From CAYZIC01 sp964478335 (GTDB taxonomy: Bacteria > Verrucomicrobiota > Kiritimatiellia > RFP12 > DVOR01), in NCBI GenBank assembly GCA_964478335.1, contig CAYZIC010000006.1, positions 1-54,503 of the forward strand: a DNA stretch of 54,503 bases. The letters run 5' to 3'. Below, piece by piece: positions 23,081 through 31,442 of the stretch. Each line of letters starts with the position of its first letter. Positions within the stretch are counted from its first letter, which is position 1. Under the pieces are notes generated by a model that made no database searches, was not told the DNA's origin, and saw only the letters and a program-made list of their open reading frames with translations. Made by a program: the position numbers and the translations under genes.

Positions 23081-23376
23081 GCGGTGGAGGGTCTGCGAGG
23101 TTTTTTTAGCTGTCTCATTCTCGGCAAATTAGTGGGTTAACGTGTTAAGATTGCCGGGAATGAAAAGAATGGCGAGGCGGAGCCTCGAGTGAATGGTGCG
23201 CAGTCACAGTGAACAGGAATTTTTGAAACGCAAAGGGAGCGTCTACGCAGGTAGAATTTGAACTGTAAAATGTGGCCTTTGCTAGCGGTCTTTTGGGGCG
23301 GAGGTCTAGCTAAACGGGCTGCGAGCGAGCTCTTTGTCATTAATGTGTATTAAGCGGCTGTGCCGTGGGGATTTTT
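23081..23376. other. Repeat-bearing spacer between dapF and rsmE
   Basis: About 296 bases with GAGGC-GGA-GCCTC near 23174, the AGTCACAGTGAACAGG unit and a CGCAAAGGG unit near 23230. No gene is seen. The G-rich end GTGGGG precedes the rsmE start. Confidence 0.5.
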
Positions 23377-24105
23377 ATGAATCGTATTATTTTATTGCCA
23401 GAGGAAATTGCTGATGATGGGGTGTGTACGCTCTCGGATCAGCGGGCTGTGCATTTGTGTCAATTTTTGCATGCTGCGCCTGGGCGTCGGGTGAAGGTTG
23501 GGGTGCTGAATGGCCCCATTGGTTGGGCTGAGGTACTTGCTGTGGCTGATGATGGGGCGGTTTCGCTCTGTGTGGATTGTCGGGAGGCGGCGTTGGAACC
23601 GTGGTTTGACTTGTTGATTGCGTTGCCTAGGCCGCGGGCGATCAAGCGGTTGTGGCCTCAAATGGCTACAATGGGTGTGCGGACGATCTATTTGACGGCT
23701 GCGGAAAAGGTGGAGAAGAGTTATTTTTCGAGTCATGCGTTGAGGCCTGAGGCGTATCGGCCGTTGTTGATTGATGGATTGATGCAGGCTGGTACGACGC
23801 GTTTGCCGGAGGTGGTGATGATCCCGAAGTTTCATCAGATTGGTGGGGTTATTCCGCAGGGGGGGGCGCGTTTTTTGGCGCATCCTCGGGTGGCGAAGCC
23901 TGATTTCTCTGGAATTACTCCTGGGGTTTTGCCGTTGATTGCGGTGGGGCCTGATGGGGGGTGGTCGGATCGTGAGTGTGAACATTTCTTTGCGCTTGGT
24001 TTTCAGCCGTTTTCTCTGGGGGAACGTCCTTTGCGAACGGATACGGCTGCGATTGCGTTGGTTGCGACGTTGCAGTTTGCGTTGGGTGAGATGGGGGGGC
24101 GGTGA
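23377..24105 (+). CDS. rsmE: 16S rRNA m3U1498 methyltransferase RsmE
   Basis: A 242-residue SPOUT-class methyltransferase that modifies U1498 of 16S rRNA with S-adenosylmethionine. The N-terminal PUA-like part is followed by DLLIALPRPRAIKRLWPQMA and GVRTIYLTAAEKVEKSYF. The trefoil-knot cofactor site is LIAVGPDGGWSDRECEHF with LGERPLRTDTAAIALVA. The length is normal. The ATG at 23377 follows GTGGGG; an in-frame GTG at 23365 is less likely. The TGA stop overlaps the ATG of queH, so the two are translationally coupled. An eight-G tract lies inside the gene near 23859. Confidence 0.94.
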   Translation: MNRIILLPEEIADDGVCTLSDQRAVHLCQFLHAAPGRRVKVGVLNGPIGWAEVLAVADDGAVSLCVDCREAALEPWFDLLIALPRPRAIKRLWPQMATMGVRTIYLTAAEKVEKSYFSSHALRPEAYRPLLIDGLMQAGTTRLPEVVMIPKFHQIGGVIPQGGARFLAHPRVAKPDFSGITPGVLPLIAVGPDGGWSDRECEHFFALGFQPFSLGERPLRTDTAAIALVATLQFALGEMGGR

Positions 24106-24656
24106 TGCGTGTATTGCTGCATACGTGTTGTGCGGTGTGTGCGTCGCATTGTGTCAAGGTTTTGATGCGTGATGGGCATGTGCCGGTGCTCTACTATTCT
24201 AATCAGAATATTGCTCCTGAGGCGGAGTGGTTGCGTCGTCTGGAGAGTGTGAAGCTTTTGGCTGAGCGTGAGGGGTTGGAGTATCGTGTGGATGCTTATG
24301 ACCATGCTGGCTGGTTGGCTGATGTGGCGCGTGGCTTTGAGGGATGCCGGGAGGGTGGTGAACGGTGTGGGCGGTGCTTTGGGTATAGCTTGCGGAGGAC
24401 GTTTGCTGAGATGGGGGCTGTGGATTGTGTGGCGTTTACGACGTCGTTGACGGTGAGTCCGCATAAGCGGAGTCCTTTGATCTTGGAAATTGGTCTTGAG
24501 GTGGGGGGGGGGGCGTTTTTACCTTACAATTTTAAGAAGCAGAATGGTTTTTTAGAGAGTATTCAGTTGGCTCGGGCTTATGGGCTCTATCAGCAGGATT
24601 ATTGTGGATGTGGGTTTTCGCTGGCGGAGCGAAGGATCTCTCTGGGTGTCAATTAG
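24105..24656 (+). CDS. queH: Epoxyqueuosine reductase QueH
   Basis: A 183-residue iron-sulfur enzyme that performs the last step of queuosine tRNA modification, the non-homologous alternative to QueG. Conserved Cys are visible: LLHTCCAVC at residues 4-12, RCGRCF near residue 88, and YCGCGFS near the C-terminus. ALTTSLTVSPHK-type and FLPYNFKKQNG segments also match the family. The start overlaps the rsmE stop (TGATG). Eleven consecutive G at 24503-24513 lie within the frame, which makes this gene a candidate for slippage. Confidence 0.93.
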   Translation: MRVLLHTCCAVCASHCVKVLMRDGHVPVLYYSNQNIAPEAEWLRRLESVKLLAEREGLEYRVDAYDHAGWLADVARGFEGCREGGERCGRCFGYSLRRTFAEMGAVDCVAFTTSLTVSPHKRSPLILEIGLEVGGGAFLPYNFKKQNGFLESIQLARAYGLYQQDYCGCGFSLAERRISLGVN

Positions 24657-24734
24657 ACCGTTGCGCTTTTAGGGACGGGCTGTGGTACTTGTGAATGGAC
24701 AGCAGGGGCGGTTGGTGCCCTAGCATGTCGAATG

Positions 24735-24763
24735 TTGGCTGAGTAGGCTCGTGATAGTATAAT
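24735..24763 (+). promoter_or_regulatory. Sigma-70-type promoter before the recombinase gene
   Basis: TTGGCT at 24735-24740 and a perfect TATAAT at 24758-24763 with a 17-base spacer. The leader to the ATG at 24862 would be about 90 bases and begins with the hairpin at 24772. Confidence 0.75.
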
Positions 24764-24771
24764 ACGGCTAT

Positions 24772-24797
24772 GCAGCGAGTTGGGCTGAACTCGCTGC
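24772..24797 (+). promoter_or_regulatory. Leader hairpin just after the promoter
   Basis: GCAGCGAGTT pairs perfectly with AACTCGCTGC over 10 bases around a GGGCTG loop. It would form at or near the 5' end of the recombinase transcript, where it could stabilise the mRNA. No T-run follows, so a terminator is less likely. Confidence 0.65.
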
Positions 24798-24861
24798 CCT
24801 CGGTTGACTAGCTGAAGTAGCTGCGTGCCTGTGCGTGTCTTAAAATGGAAAGGATGATGTG

Positions 24862-25851
24862 ATGAATCAAACGACGTTGCCGACGTTGCCTACACGGCGT
24901 GACTTGGGGGAGGATCCTTGGGTGAGGGATTTTGTGCGATGGATGAAGGATGTTCGCCATTCTGCGAGGTTGACGATTGAGAACTATTTGCGTGATTTGT
25001 CGCAGTTTGCGGCGTTTCAATTTGATGGGGTGAATCCGCCTTTTGATTGGGTGGGGGTGTCGCGTGATGATGTGGAGAATTACCTCTATGCGTATACGCG
25101 TACTGGGGTGACGGGGCATTCTACAGCGCGAAAGTTGGCGGCGTTGCGAACTTACTATAAATATTTATTGAGCTTGGATCGGATCGAGGTGTCGCCGTTG
25201 ATTGGGGTGACGCCACCTAAACAGGGGAAAAAGCTGCCGAGGCTTTTGACAGGTGAACAGATCGATTCGTTGATTGCTGCTCCGCTTGCTGCTCTTGCTG
25301 AGCTTAAACGTCGGGGCGGGTCAATTACGACGGAGGTGGTCTATGCTCACTATCGTGATCGGGCGATCTTTGAGTTTCTCTATTCTACGGGGTGTCGTGT
25401 CTCTGAATTGGTGGCATTGACGAATCGTACGCTCTATTTGGACCGGGGAACGTGTATTGTCTTGGGTAAGGGAGATAAGGAAAGGTTGTGTATTTTGGGA
25501 GAACCTGCTGTTGAGGCGATTAGGCAAATGCAGGAGTGGGCTTCGCAAATTTGGTCGTCTGCGCGTTTGCCGAATACGGCTGTCTTTTTGAATCAATGGG
25601 GGGAGGGGTTGACGACGCGGAGTATTCAGCGATTTATGAAGGTGCGTTTGCTGCAGGCTGGGTTGCCAGCTGATCTTTCGCCGCATAAATTGCGGCATAG
25701 TTTTGCCACGCATCTTTTAGATGCGGGTGCAGATTTGAGGAGTGTGCAGGAGATGTTGGGGCATGCATCTCCTGAGACGACGCAGATCTACACGCATCTC
25801 TCGATGTCGCATTTGAGTGATACGTATCATCGTGCTCACCCTCGAGGGTGA
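24862..25851 (+). CDS. Tyrosine recombinase, XerC/XerD type
   Basis: A 329-residue recombinase. The N-terminal SAM-like core-binding domain has RLTIENYLRDLSQFAAF. The catalytic domain has Arg in STGCRVSELVAL (near residue 178), Lys in VLGKGDKER, HKLRHSFATHLLDAGADL, EMLGHASPETTQIYTH and the nucleophilic Tyr near residue 310. It is full length for XerC/XerD, which resolve chromosome dimers at dif; the sequence does not decide between C and D. AAAGGA precedes the ATG. A perfect 20-base palindrome spans its stop codon. No integrase-type cargo or att duplication is evident, so a housekeeping role is most likely. Confidence 0.9.
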   Translation: MNQTTLPTLPTRRDLGEDPWVRDFVRWMKDVRHSARLTIENYLRDLSQFAAFQFDGVNPPFDWVGVSRDDVENYLYAYTRTGVTGHSTARKLAALRTYYKYLLSLDRIEVSPLIGVTPPKQGKKLPRLLTGEQIDSLIAAPLAALAELKRRGGSITTEVVYAHYRDRAIFEFLYSTGCRVSELVALTNRTLYLDRGTCIVLGKGDKERLCILGEPAVEAIRQMQEWASQIWSSARLPNTAVFLNQWGEGLTTRSIQRFMKVRLLQAGLPADLSPHKLRHSFATHLLDAGADLRSVQEMLGHASPETTQIYTHLSMSHLSDTYHRAHPRG

Positions 25852-25853
25852 GC
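25834..25853. repeat. Perfect 20-base palindrome over the recombinase stop codon
   Basis: GCTCACCCTC and GAGGGTGAGC form an uninterrupted palindrome that includes the TGA stop. No T-run follows directly, so it is not a standard terminator. It may be an mRNA 3' stabiliser or a protein-binding site. Confidence 0.7.
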
Positions 25854-26214
25854 TGCTTGTGGTGAGTCTGCCAGATTTTTTTAGCTGCAAAAGAAAGATG
25901 TGGACTAACTTCATGCTCGGCTTATGGCCTCGCACAGCTAGCTTGTTTGGTGGTGGCTGTGCTGCGGGATGGGGTGGGCTGTATCGCTGGTTTAGCTGTG
26001 CTTGCGGGTCTAGTTGGAGGGGCTATTCGGGCTGTAATGAAGCGACTTTTGGGGCTCTGAGGGGTGGTTTGGGTTGATTTATGGCTCAAAACAGTCGTTA
26101 TGCATTGAAAAAGTGGCAGATACGTTGTTTTTGTGCTTGATTTTCTAAGCGATTTATAGGATTATAAAGAGCTATTTAAGCAATATGCTCTAAATCATAA
26201 AGGAAATTTTTATC
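25852..26214. other. Spacer between the recombinase gene and proS
   Basis: About 363 bases with a TTTTTTTAGCTGCAAAAGA unit near 25876 and G-rich sequence after it. The last 100 bases are AT-rich and likely hold the proS promoter (possible TTGATT at 26137 and TATAAA at 26163, but the spacing of 20 is poor). AAAGGA lies 13 bases before the ATG of proS. No gene is seen. Confidence 0.45.
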
Positions 26215-27918
26215 ATGACACGTTGGTCTACTAGTTTACTTGCTACTCTTCGAGATGCACCCCAAGATGCCGAAATCGACAGCCACAAGCTTTTAATCCG
26301 TGCTGGATTGATGCGTAAGGTCGCTGGTGGTCTCTATAGCTTTATGCCTATGGGACTGCGGGTGCTTCATAAGATTGAGGCGATTATTCGTCAGGAGCTT
26401 GATCGTGCTGGTGCACAGGAAATCCAAATGCCAGTCTTGCAACCTGCAGAATTGTGGCAAAAGACTGGCCGTTGGACGACGATGGGTGCGGGGATGTTTA
26501 AGCTTAAGGATCGTAAGGAAGCTTTGATGGCGTTGAGCCCGACAGCTGAGGAAATGGTCACGGATCTGATCAAACGTGAAATTAGCTCTTATCGCCAGTT
26601 GCCTTGCACGGTTTACCAAATCCAAACGAAGTTTCGTGATGAAATTCGTCCGCGTTTTGGCTTGATGCGTGCAAAAGAATTTTTGATGAAGGATGCCTAC
26701 AGCTTTGATGTCTCGCTGGATGCTGCAGATAAGAGCTACCAGGCGATGTTTGATGCGTATGTGAGGATCTTTAATCGTTGCGGGTTGCGGGCTAAGCCTG
26801 TGGAAGCGGACACGGGCGATATCGGAGGGAACTGCTCTCACGAATTTATGGTATTGGCGGCTTCTGGTGAGGATGGTATCTTGGACTGCGATAGCTGTGG
26901 CTATGCAGCGAATCAGGAACGTGCAGAGCGTCGTTGCGGAGAAGCAGTTTATACGGTTGAGACTAGTAGCGCTGAGGTTGTAGATACTCCTGGTAAGGAG
27001 AGCTGTGAAGATGTGGCGGCTTTCTTGCAGGTGTCTGTAGACCAGGTTGTCAAGGCGATGGTTTGCTTGGTCGATGGTAAGCCGGCTATGGCGTTGGTGC
27101 CTGGTAACCGTGAGCTGAATGAATTGAAGTTGAAGCGTGCAATGGGGGGCTCTAAGGTCGAATTGGCTGATGATGAAACGATTGGTAAGCTCGTTGGCCC
27201 TGTTGGCTCAATTGGCCCAGTGGGTGTAACGATTCCTGTCTATGCGGATCTCTCTTTGCAGGGGGCTGCTGATGTGGTGGTCGGGGCAAATGCTGCTGGC
27301 CAGCATTTGCGTCATGTCTCTCTCGCTCGCGATGCGAAGATTGTTGGTTTTGCGGATTTATCAATCGTTGATGCTGGAGACAGCTGCCCACATTGTGGGG
27401 CGCCTTTGACCATTAAGCGTGGTGTGGAGGTCGGTCATGTCTTTAAGCTGGGCACAAAGTATACGGAAGCTTTTGAAGCGAATTTCTTGAATGACCAGGG
27501 TGCGACAGAGACGATGGTGATGGGCTGCTATGGTATTGGTGTGAGCCGAACCCTCCAAGCGATCATTGAGCAGAATAATGATGCCAATGGGGTGATTTGG
27601 CCTGCGTCAGTGGCGCCTTATCATGTGAACTTGCTCTTGCTTGATCCTGATAATCAATCTGTTGTCGATCAGGCAGAACAATTGGCACGTGATCTTGAAG
27701 ATGCTGGCATTGAGGTCTTCATGGATGATCGTGCAGAACGTCCAGGTGTGAAATTTAAAGATGCCGATTTGATCGGCTTGCCGATTCGCATTATTGCAGG
27801 CGCTAAGTCTCTGGAAAAGGGTGGGTTTGAAGTGCGCACTCGTACCGAAAAAGATTCTCAAATCATTGCTCCGGAAGCAATGGTTGCAAACATTACCTCG
27901 CTACTGGCATCTTGCTAG
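26215..27918 (+). CDS. proS: Proline--tRNA ligase
   Basis: A 567-residue class II aminoacyl-tRNA synthetase of the bacterial type. It begins TRWSTSLLATLRDAPQDAEI and has GLYSFMPMGLRVLHKIEAII. Motif 2 lies in YQIQTKFRDEIRPRFGLMRA. The editing (INS) domain occupies the middle, about residues 225-390, with EVDTPGKESCEDVAAFL-like and VPGNRELNELKLKRA segments. GCYGIGVSRTLQAIIEQ is motif 3, and the C-terminal anticodon-binding domain has VNLLLLDPDN. The length and domain order are normal. It heads a run with an HU gene and hisS. Confidence 0.96.
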   Translation: MTRWSTSLLATLRDAPQDAEIDSHKLLIRAGLMRKVAGGLYSFMPMGLRVLHKIEAIIRQELDRAGAQEIQMPVLQPAELWQKTGRWTTMGAGMFKLKDRKEALMALSPTAEEMVTDLIKREISSYRQLPCTVYQIQTKFRDEIRPRFGLMRAKEFLMKDAYSFDVSLDAADKSYQAMFDAYVRIFNRCGLRAKPVEADTGDIGGNCSHEFMVLAASGEDGILDCDSCGYAANQERAERRCGEAVYTVETSSAEVVDTPGKESCEDVAAFLQVSVDQVVKAMVCLVDGKPAMALVPGNRELNELKLKRAMGGSKVELADDETIGKLVGPVGSIGPVGVTIPVYADLSLQGAADVVVGANAAGQHLRHVSLARDAKIVGFADLSIVDAGDSCPHCGAPLTIKRGVEVGHVFKLGTKYTEAFEANFLNDQGATETMVMGCYGIGVSRTLQAIIEQNNDANGVIWPASVAPYHVNLLLLDPDNQSVVDQAEQLARDLEDAGIEVFMDDRAERPGVKFKDADLIGLPIRIIAGAKSLEKGGFEVRTRTEKDSQIIAPEAMVANITSLLASC

Positions 27919-27964
27919 TGCGAATCCTTTACACACAATAACATAAAAAAGAAAGACTCAGATT

Positions 27965-28300
27965 ATGACCAAAGAATCAAAGATCCCTTCGTCCTCCACT
28001 CGTCGCGACATCTCGATCGTTATCGCTAACGAGCATAAGATCCCTCAGTCTCAAGCATACTCAATCATTGAAACGACTTTCCAAGCTTTGTTGGCTAACA
28101 TCATCGAAAATGGTCACGTGGAATTGCGTGGTTTTGGCGTTTTTGAAGTCGTCGAACGCAAGGGCCGCATGGGTCGCAATCCTAAGAATCCTTCTCAAGA
28201 AGTATGGATTAAGCCTCGCAAGACGATCAAGTTTAAGGCTTCTCGTTTGCTTCGTGAAGATTTGGAAGACGCAACTGTCGCTCCTGTTTCTAAGCGCTAA
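27965..28300 (+). CDS. HU/IHF family DNA-binding protein
   Basis: A 111-residue nucleoid protein. SQAYSIIETTFQALLANIIE is the dimerisation helix region, ELRGFGVFEVVERKGRMGRN the beta-arm start, with the intercalating Pro in RNPKNP at residue 73, and KTIKFKASRLLREDL the end. It has an N-terminal extension of about ten residues (TKESKIPSSSTRRD) and a short basic tail, so it is slightly longer than HU. IHF versus HU cannot be decided. The A-rich stretch before the ATG contains AAGAAAGA as a weak ribosome-binding site. It is probably strongly expressed, given its C-ending codons. Confidence 0.92.
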   Translation: MTKESKIPSSSTRRDISIVIANEHKIPQSQAYSIIETTFQALLANIIENGHVELRGFGVFEVVERKGRMGRNPKNPSQEVWIKPRKTIKFKASRLLREDLEDATVAPVSKR

Positions 28301-28334
28301 ACCATTGTTGCTATCTTAGCACTAATGTCAATCG

Positions 28335-28372
28335 GGCCTTTTACCTCAGCCGTTCGGCTCGGCGGTAAGAGG
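28335..28372 (+). terminator. Possible hairpin terminator after the HU gene
   Basis: GCCTTTTACC with GCCG pairs imperfectly with CGGC and GGTAAGAGGC. A short GTTTGTTG follows. The inverted core AGCGAGCAACAAAC also resembles the repeat family found elsewhere in the window. Moderate support only. Confidence 0.4.
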
Positions 28373-28440
28373 CTCGTTTGTTGCTCGCTACGCTTGCGAG
28401 CGCAATATCTGTGGCTTCTGGCCATAAGGAGAATAGAAAG

Positions 28441-29706
28441 ATGAGTACTGTATCATTTGAAGCACCCAGAGGGATGCGTGATTTTTACCCAGAGGATATG
28501 GTCTGGCGTAATCGAATTTTTGATGCTTGGAGAGAAGCGGCCGTTTTGTCTGGCTTTCAACCGTACGATGCTTGCGTCGTCGAATCTCTCGAATTGCTTC
28601 AACGCAAGAGCGGTGAAGAGGTCTCTGAGCAGATTTATGCGTTTGAAGATAAGAGCGGTCGTAAGTTGGCTTTGCGTCCTGAGATGACTCCGACTCTTGC
28701 TCGTATGGTCGCTGCAAAGCAAAGCAGGTTGCCTTTTCCCATTAAATGGTTTACCATTGCGCAGTGTTTTCGTTATGAACGAATGACTCGTGGTCGGAAA
28801 CGCGAACATTACCAATTGAATATGGATGTGATAGGTACCTCGAGCACGTTGGCCGAGGCGGAGATTCTCTCGACAGCGTGTACTGCGATGCGTATCATGG
28901 GGATGCCTGATGAGGCTTGGCGTATTCACGTGAGTAGCCGTGCGCTCTTGGGTGAATTGCTCATTAGCTTGGGTATTGCAGAAATCCACCATGCTGCAGT
29001 ATTCCTCGCGCTTGATAAGCGTGGTAAAATTGACGATCAAGAGATCGCAACTCTTTTGCGCAATGAAGGGCTCGACCAAGAGGCTATCGACAAGACGTTT
29101 GAACTTTTGGCCGTAGAGAGCCTCGATCAAGCTAATGCGCTCGCTGGGGAAGATTCTAAGGCGATGGCTGATTTGACGGAGCTGTTTCGTTTGGCGGAAT
29201 TGATGGGCTTTGCTCAACTCTTGCAGTTTGACATTGCTGTGATTCGTGGTTTGTCTTACTACACGGGGATCGTTTTTGAAGCCTTTGATACGGCTCACAA
29301 GTTTAGAGCGATCTTTGGTGGGGGGCGTTATGATTCTCTCTTGGCATTGGTCGGTGGGGCACCAACGCCTGCTGTCGGCATGGGCTTTGGTGATGTGGTT
29401 GTTGCGGAGGTGCTCAAGGAGGTCTTGGGTGATGACTATCAGCTCCCTCGCAAGGGCTACTACATTGGCTATATGTTTGAAGAACAGCGTGATGTTGCGA
29501 TTCGTCTAGCCGCTAAGCTGCGTGCTGAGGGTGAATTGGTCGATCTCTCGTTGGTCGCGACCAAAAAGCCTAAGCAATTTTTCACCAAGGCTGGTGCGAG
29601 TAGCTATGCTCAAGCTGTTTACATTGGTCCGGATGATTGCGTCGCTGGACAGGTCAAATGTAAAGACCTCGTCACTCGCGATGAGCGATTCGTTGCTCTC
29701 GCTTAG
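28441..29706 (+). CDS. hisS: Histidine--tRNA ligase
   Basis: A 421-residue class II synthetase. It starts FEAPRGMRDFYPEDMVWR (motif 1 region) and has LRPEMTPTLARMVA. CFRYERMTRGRKREHYQLNM is motif 2. GLSYYTGIVFEAF is one histidine signature, and GGGRYDSLLALVGGAPTPAV with GMGFGDVV is motif 3. The anticodon domain follows. AAGGAG precedes the ATG by 9 bases, so I reject the longer frame from 28378. It lies downstream of proS and the HU gene on the same strand; a separate promoter is likely because of the hairpin-bearing gap. Confidence 0.96.
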   Translation: MSTVSFEAPRGMRDFYPEDMVWRNRIFDAWREAAVLSGFQPYDACVVESLELLQRKSGEEVSEQIYAFEDKSGRKLALRPEMTPTLARMVAAKQSRLPFPIKWFTIAQCFRYERMTRGRKREHYQLNMDVIGTSSTLAEAEILSTACTAMRIMGMPDEAWRIHVSSRALLGELLISLGIAEIHHAAVFLALDKRGKIDDQEIATLLRNEGLDQEAIDKTFELLAVESLDQANALAGEDSKAMADLTELFRLAELMGFAQLLQFDIAVIRGLSYYTGIVFEAFDTAHKFRAIFGGGRYDSLLALVGGAPTPAVGMGFGDVVVAEVLKEVLGDDYQLPRKGYYIGYMFEEQRDVAIRLAAKLRAEGELVDLSLVATKKPKQFFTKAGASSYAQAVYIGPDDCVAGQVKCKDLVTRDERFVALA

Positions 29707-29869
29707 GGTGCAGGCTCGCTCGCTGCATGTGGCTCGCTACGCTCGCAAATGTGGGCGAGCGAGCTCGTATTGTTTAATTTGCGCTGTGTAGCAGCGCCAT
29801 TCGTGGCTCAGGCCATACCACTTGCGGCGTAGCCGCACTACTTGCGCCTTGAGCGCCTAAAGGAACATT
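29707..29869. repeat. Hairpin repeats between hisS and the helicase gene
   Basis: GGCTCGCTCG, GGCTCGCTACGCTCGC and GAGCGAGCTCG dyads occur here. The GCTCGCTACGC core is the reverse complement of the core found in the in-frame repeats of the glycosyltransferases. AAAGGA precedes the helicase start. Confidence 0.55.
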
Positions 29870-31135
29870 ATGTCCGTATTTGAAGCATTGATCCCAGAAA
29901 TCCAACAAGCCATCAGCGAGGCGGGTTATACCGCCCCGACGCCGATCCAAGAAAAGGCCATTCCTCACCTGCTTAAGGGTGCTGATCTTTTTGGGTGTGC
30001 GCAAACGGGTACGGGTAAAACGGCGGCATTTTCTTTGCCAATCTTGAATCGCTTAGAACAGGAGAATGTGTCACGCTCTTTGCAGCGTAAATATCCTCGA
30101 GCATTGATCTTGACACCGACGCGTGAATTGGCTGCACAGATTGATGAGAATATCACAAAGTATGCCAAGCATACACGTGTGTCGCATACGGTGATCTTTG
30201 GTGGGGTGAGTTTGCAACCTCAGATTGATCGGATTGGGCGTGGGGTAGCGATTTTGACTGCTACTCCGGGGCGTTTGCTCGATTTGGTCAATCAAAAGGC
30301 TCTCTATCTCGATCATGTCGATGTCGTTGTGCTTGATGAAGCAGACCGTATGCTCGATATGGGATTTCTCCCCGCAATTAAAAAGATCATTGCACTGCTC
30401 CCCACAGAACGTCAATCGCTCTTTTTCTCTGCGACACTCTCTGATGCAATCACTAAGTTGGCCAAATCGTTTATTCGTAAGAAGCCGGTTGAGGTGCGTA
30501 TTGCAGCCAAGAAACCGACTGTCGAGCGTATTAATCAGCGTGTGCTTTTTGTGGATAAGGAGAATAAATATGCGCTGCTCAAATCACTGCTTGATCAGCC
30601 TCAATTTGAAAAGGTCATTATCTTTTCACGAATGAAGCACTTTGCGGATCGCTTGGCGAAGAATCTCAAGCGTGACAACTACAGCACGGGTGCCATTCAC
30701 GGGGACAAGAGTCAAAATGCGCGCATTAAGGCTCTAGAGGGCTTTAAGAAGGGCGACTTGCGTATTCTTGTGGCGACAGATATTGCTGCTCGTGGTATTG
30801 ATGTCGATGATGTCACTCATGTGATCAATTTTGACCTCCCTGAGGAGTGTGAAACGTATGTGCACCGTATCGGTCGAACGGCTCGTGCAGGAGCGAGTGG
30901 TGAGGCACTTTCGCTCGTTTGTGCGCATGATCGTAATGCGTTGCGTGATATTGAGAAATTTATCTCTCTCAAGATTCCTGCAGACCTCAGCCATCCTTTA
31001 CACTCTGAAACTGCCAAAAATGCGATGGGTGCTGATGCGTCCTTTAAGCGTATGCAGCGGCCGCCACGAGCGCAACGTCCTGCCAATGTGCAGCGTGATG
31101 GGTCGATCAAAAAGCCTCGTAAGCACAAGCGCTAA
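29870..31135 (+). CDS. DEAD-box RNA helicase, RhlE-like
   Basis: A 421-residue ATP-dependent RNA helicase. All motifs are present in order: the Q motif in YTAPTPIQEKAIP, AQTGTGKT, PTRELAAQ, TPGRLLDL, VLDEADRMLDMG, FFSATL, then in domain 2 IIFSRMKHFADRL, ATDIAARGIDVDDVTHVINF and HRIGRTARAG. The C-terminal tail is short and basic (PPRAQRPANVQRDGSIKKPR), as in RhlE. It should help ribosome assembly or RNA turnover, particularly in the cold. AAAGGA lies 5 bases before the ATG. A 12-base-pair hairpin lies downstream at 31211. Confidence 0.95.
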   Translation: MSVFEALIPEIQQAISEAGYTAPTPIQEKAIPHLLKGADLFGCAQTGTGKTAAFSLPILNRLEQENVSRSLQRKYPRALILTPTRELAAQIDENITKYAKHTRVSHTVIFGGVSLQPQIDRIGRGVAILTATPGRLLDLVNQKALYLDHVDVVVLDEADRMLDMGFLPAIKKIIALLPTERQSLFFSATLSDAITKLAKSFIRKKPVEVRIAAKKPTVERINQRVLFVDKENKYALLKSLLDQPQFEKVIIFSRMKHFADRLAKNLKRDNYSTGAIHGDKSQNARIKALEGFKKGDLRILVATDIAARGIDVDDVTHVINFDLPEECETYVHRIGRTARAGASGEALSLVCAHDRNALRDIEKFISLKIPADLSHPLHSETAKNAMGADASFKRMQRPPRAQRPANVQRDGSIKKPRKHKR

Positions 31136-31235
31136 AGGTGGCTGCGCGGCGGGTCGTGTAAGGACGAGCATATTTTTAGCCGTAAAAGAACGCAAAATAT
31201 GTACAAGGGGTGCACCATGAGCTTGCGGGCTCATG
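31136..31235. other. Spacer after the helicase gene
   Basis: This stretch contains ATTTTTAGCCGTAAAAGAAC near 31170, of the TTTTAACGCAAAGA repeat family. No gene is seen. Confidence 0.4.
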
Positions 31236-31240
31236 GTGCA
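31211..31240. terminator. 12-bp hairpin downstream of the helicase gene
   Basis: TGCACCATGAGC pairs perfectly with GCTCATGGTGCA around a TTGCGG loop. Only a TTCTCATT stretch follows, not a full T-run, so it is either a weak terminator or a processing site. It adjoins direct repeat A. Confidence 0.55.
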
Positions 31241-31385
31241 TTCTCATTATAATACTAGGGAAGGCAGGCACAGTGCGATTGCTTTATGACTTGCTCGTGG
31301 CTTGCCATTGTAGCGGTATCGCACCGATAGCGTGTCTCATCATTACTTAAAGGAGGTTCATGATAGAGAATGGTGGGGGAGATTT
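31236..31385 (+). repeat. Direct repeat A, 150 bp, candidate regulatory RNA
   Basis: Nearly identical to 34844-34992. GTGCGAT (31273-31279) can pair with ATCGCAC (31318-31324), while the same bases can instead take part in TATCG-CAC-CGATA, so two structures compete. AAAGGAGG follows near 31350 and then ATG at 31360, opening a 13-codon frame that starts MIENGGGD. A TATAAT lies at 31248. The copy lies between the helicase gene and the convergent radC gene. Confidence 0.7.
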
Positions 31386-31442
31386 AGCGTGCTCGTGCTA
31401 AAGATGAGGTTTTTACCTCATGCACCGCTTATGGAGTCGGAT

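Noticed and set aside
24862..25851. The tyrosine recombinase as integrase of a genomic island
   Set aside because: It has XerC/D length and motifs, no adjacent tRNA or att repeats were seen, and housekeeping genes lie on both sides.
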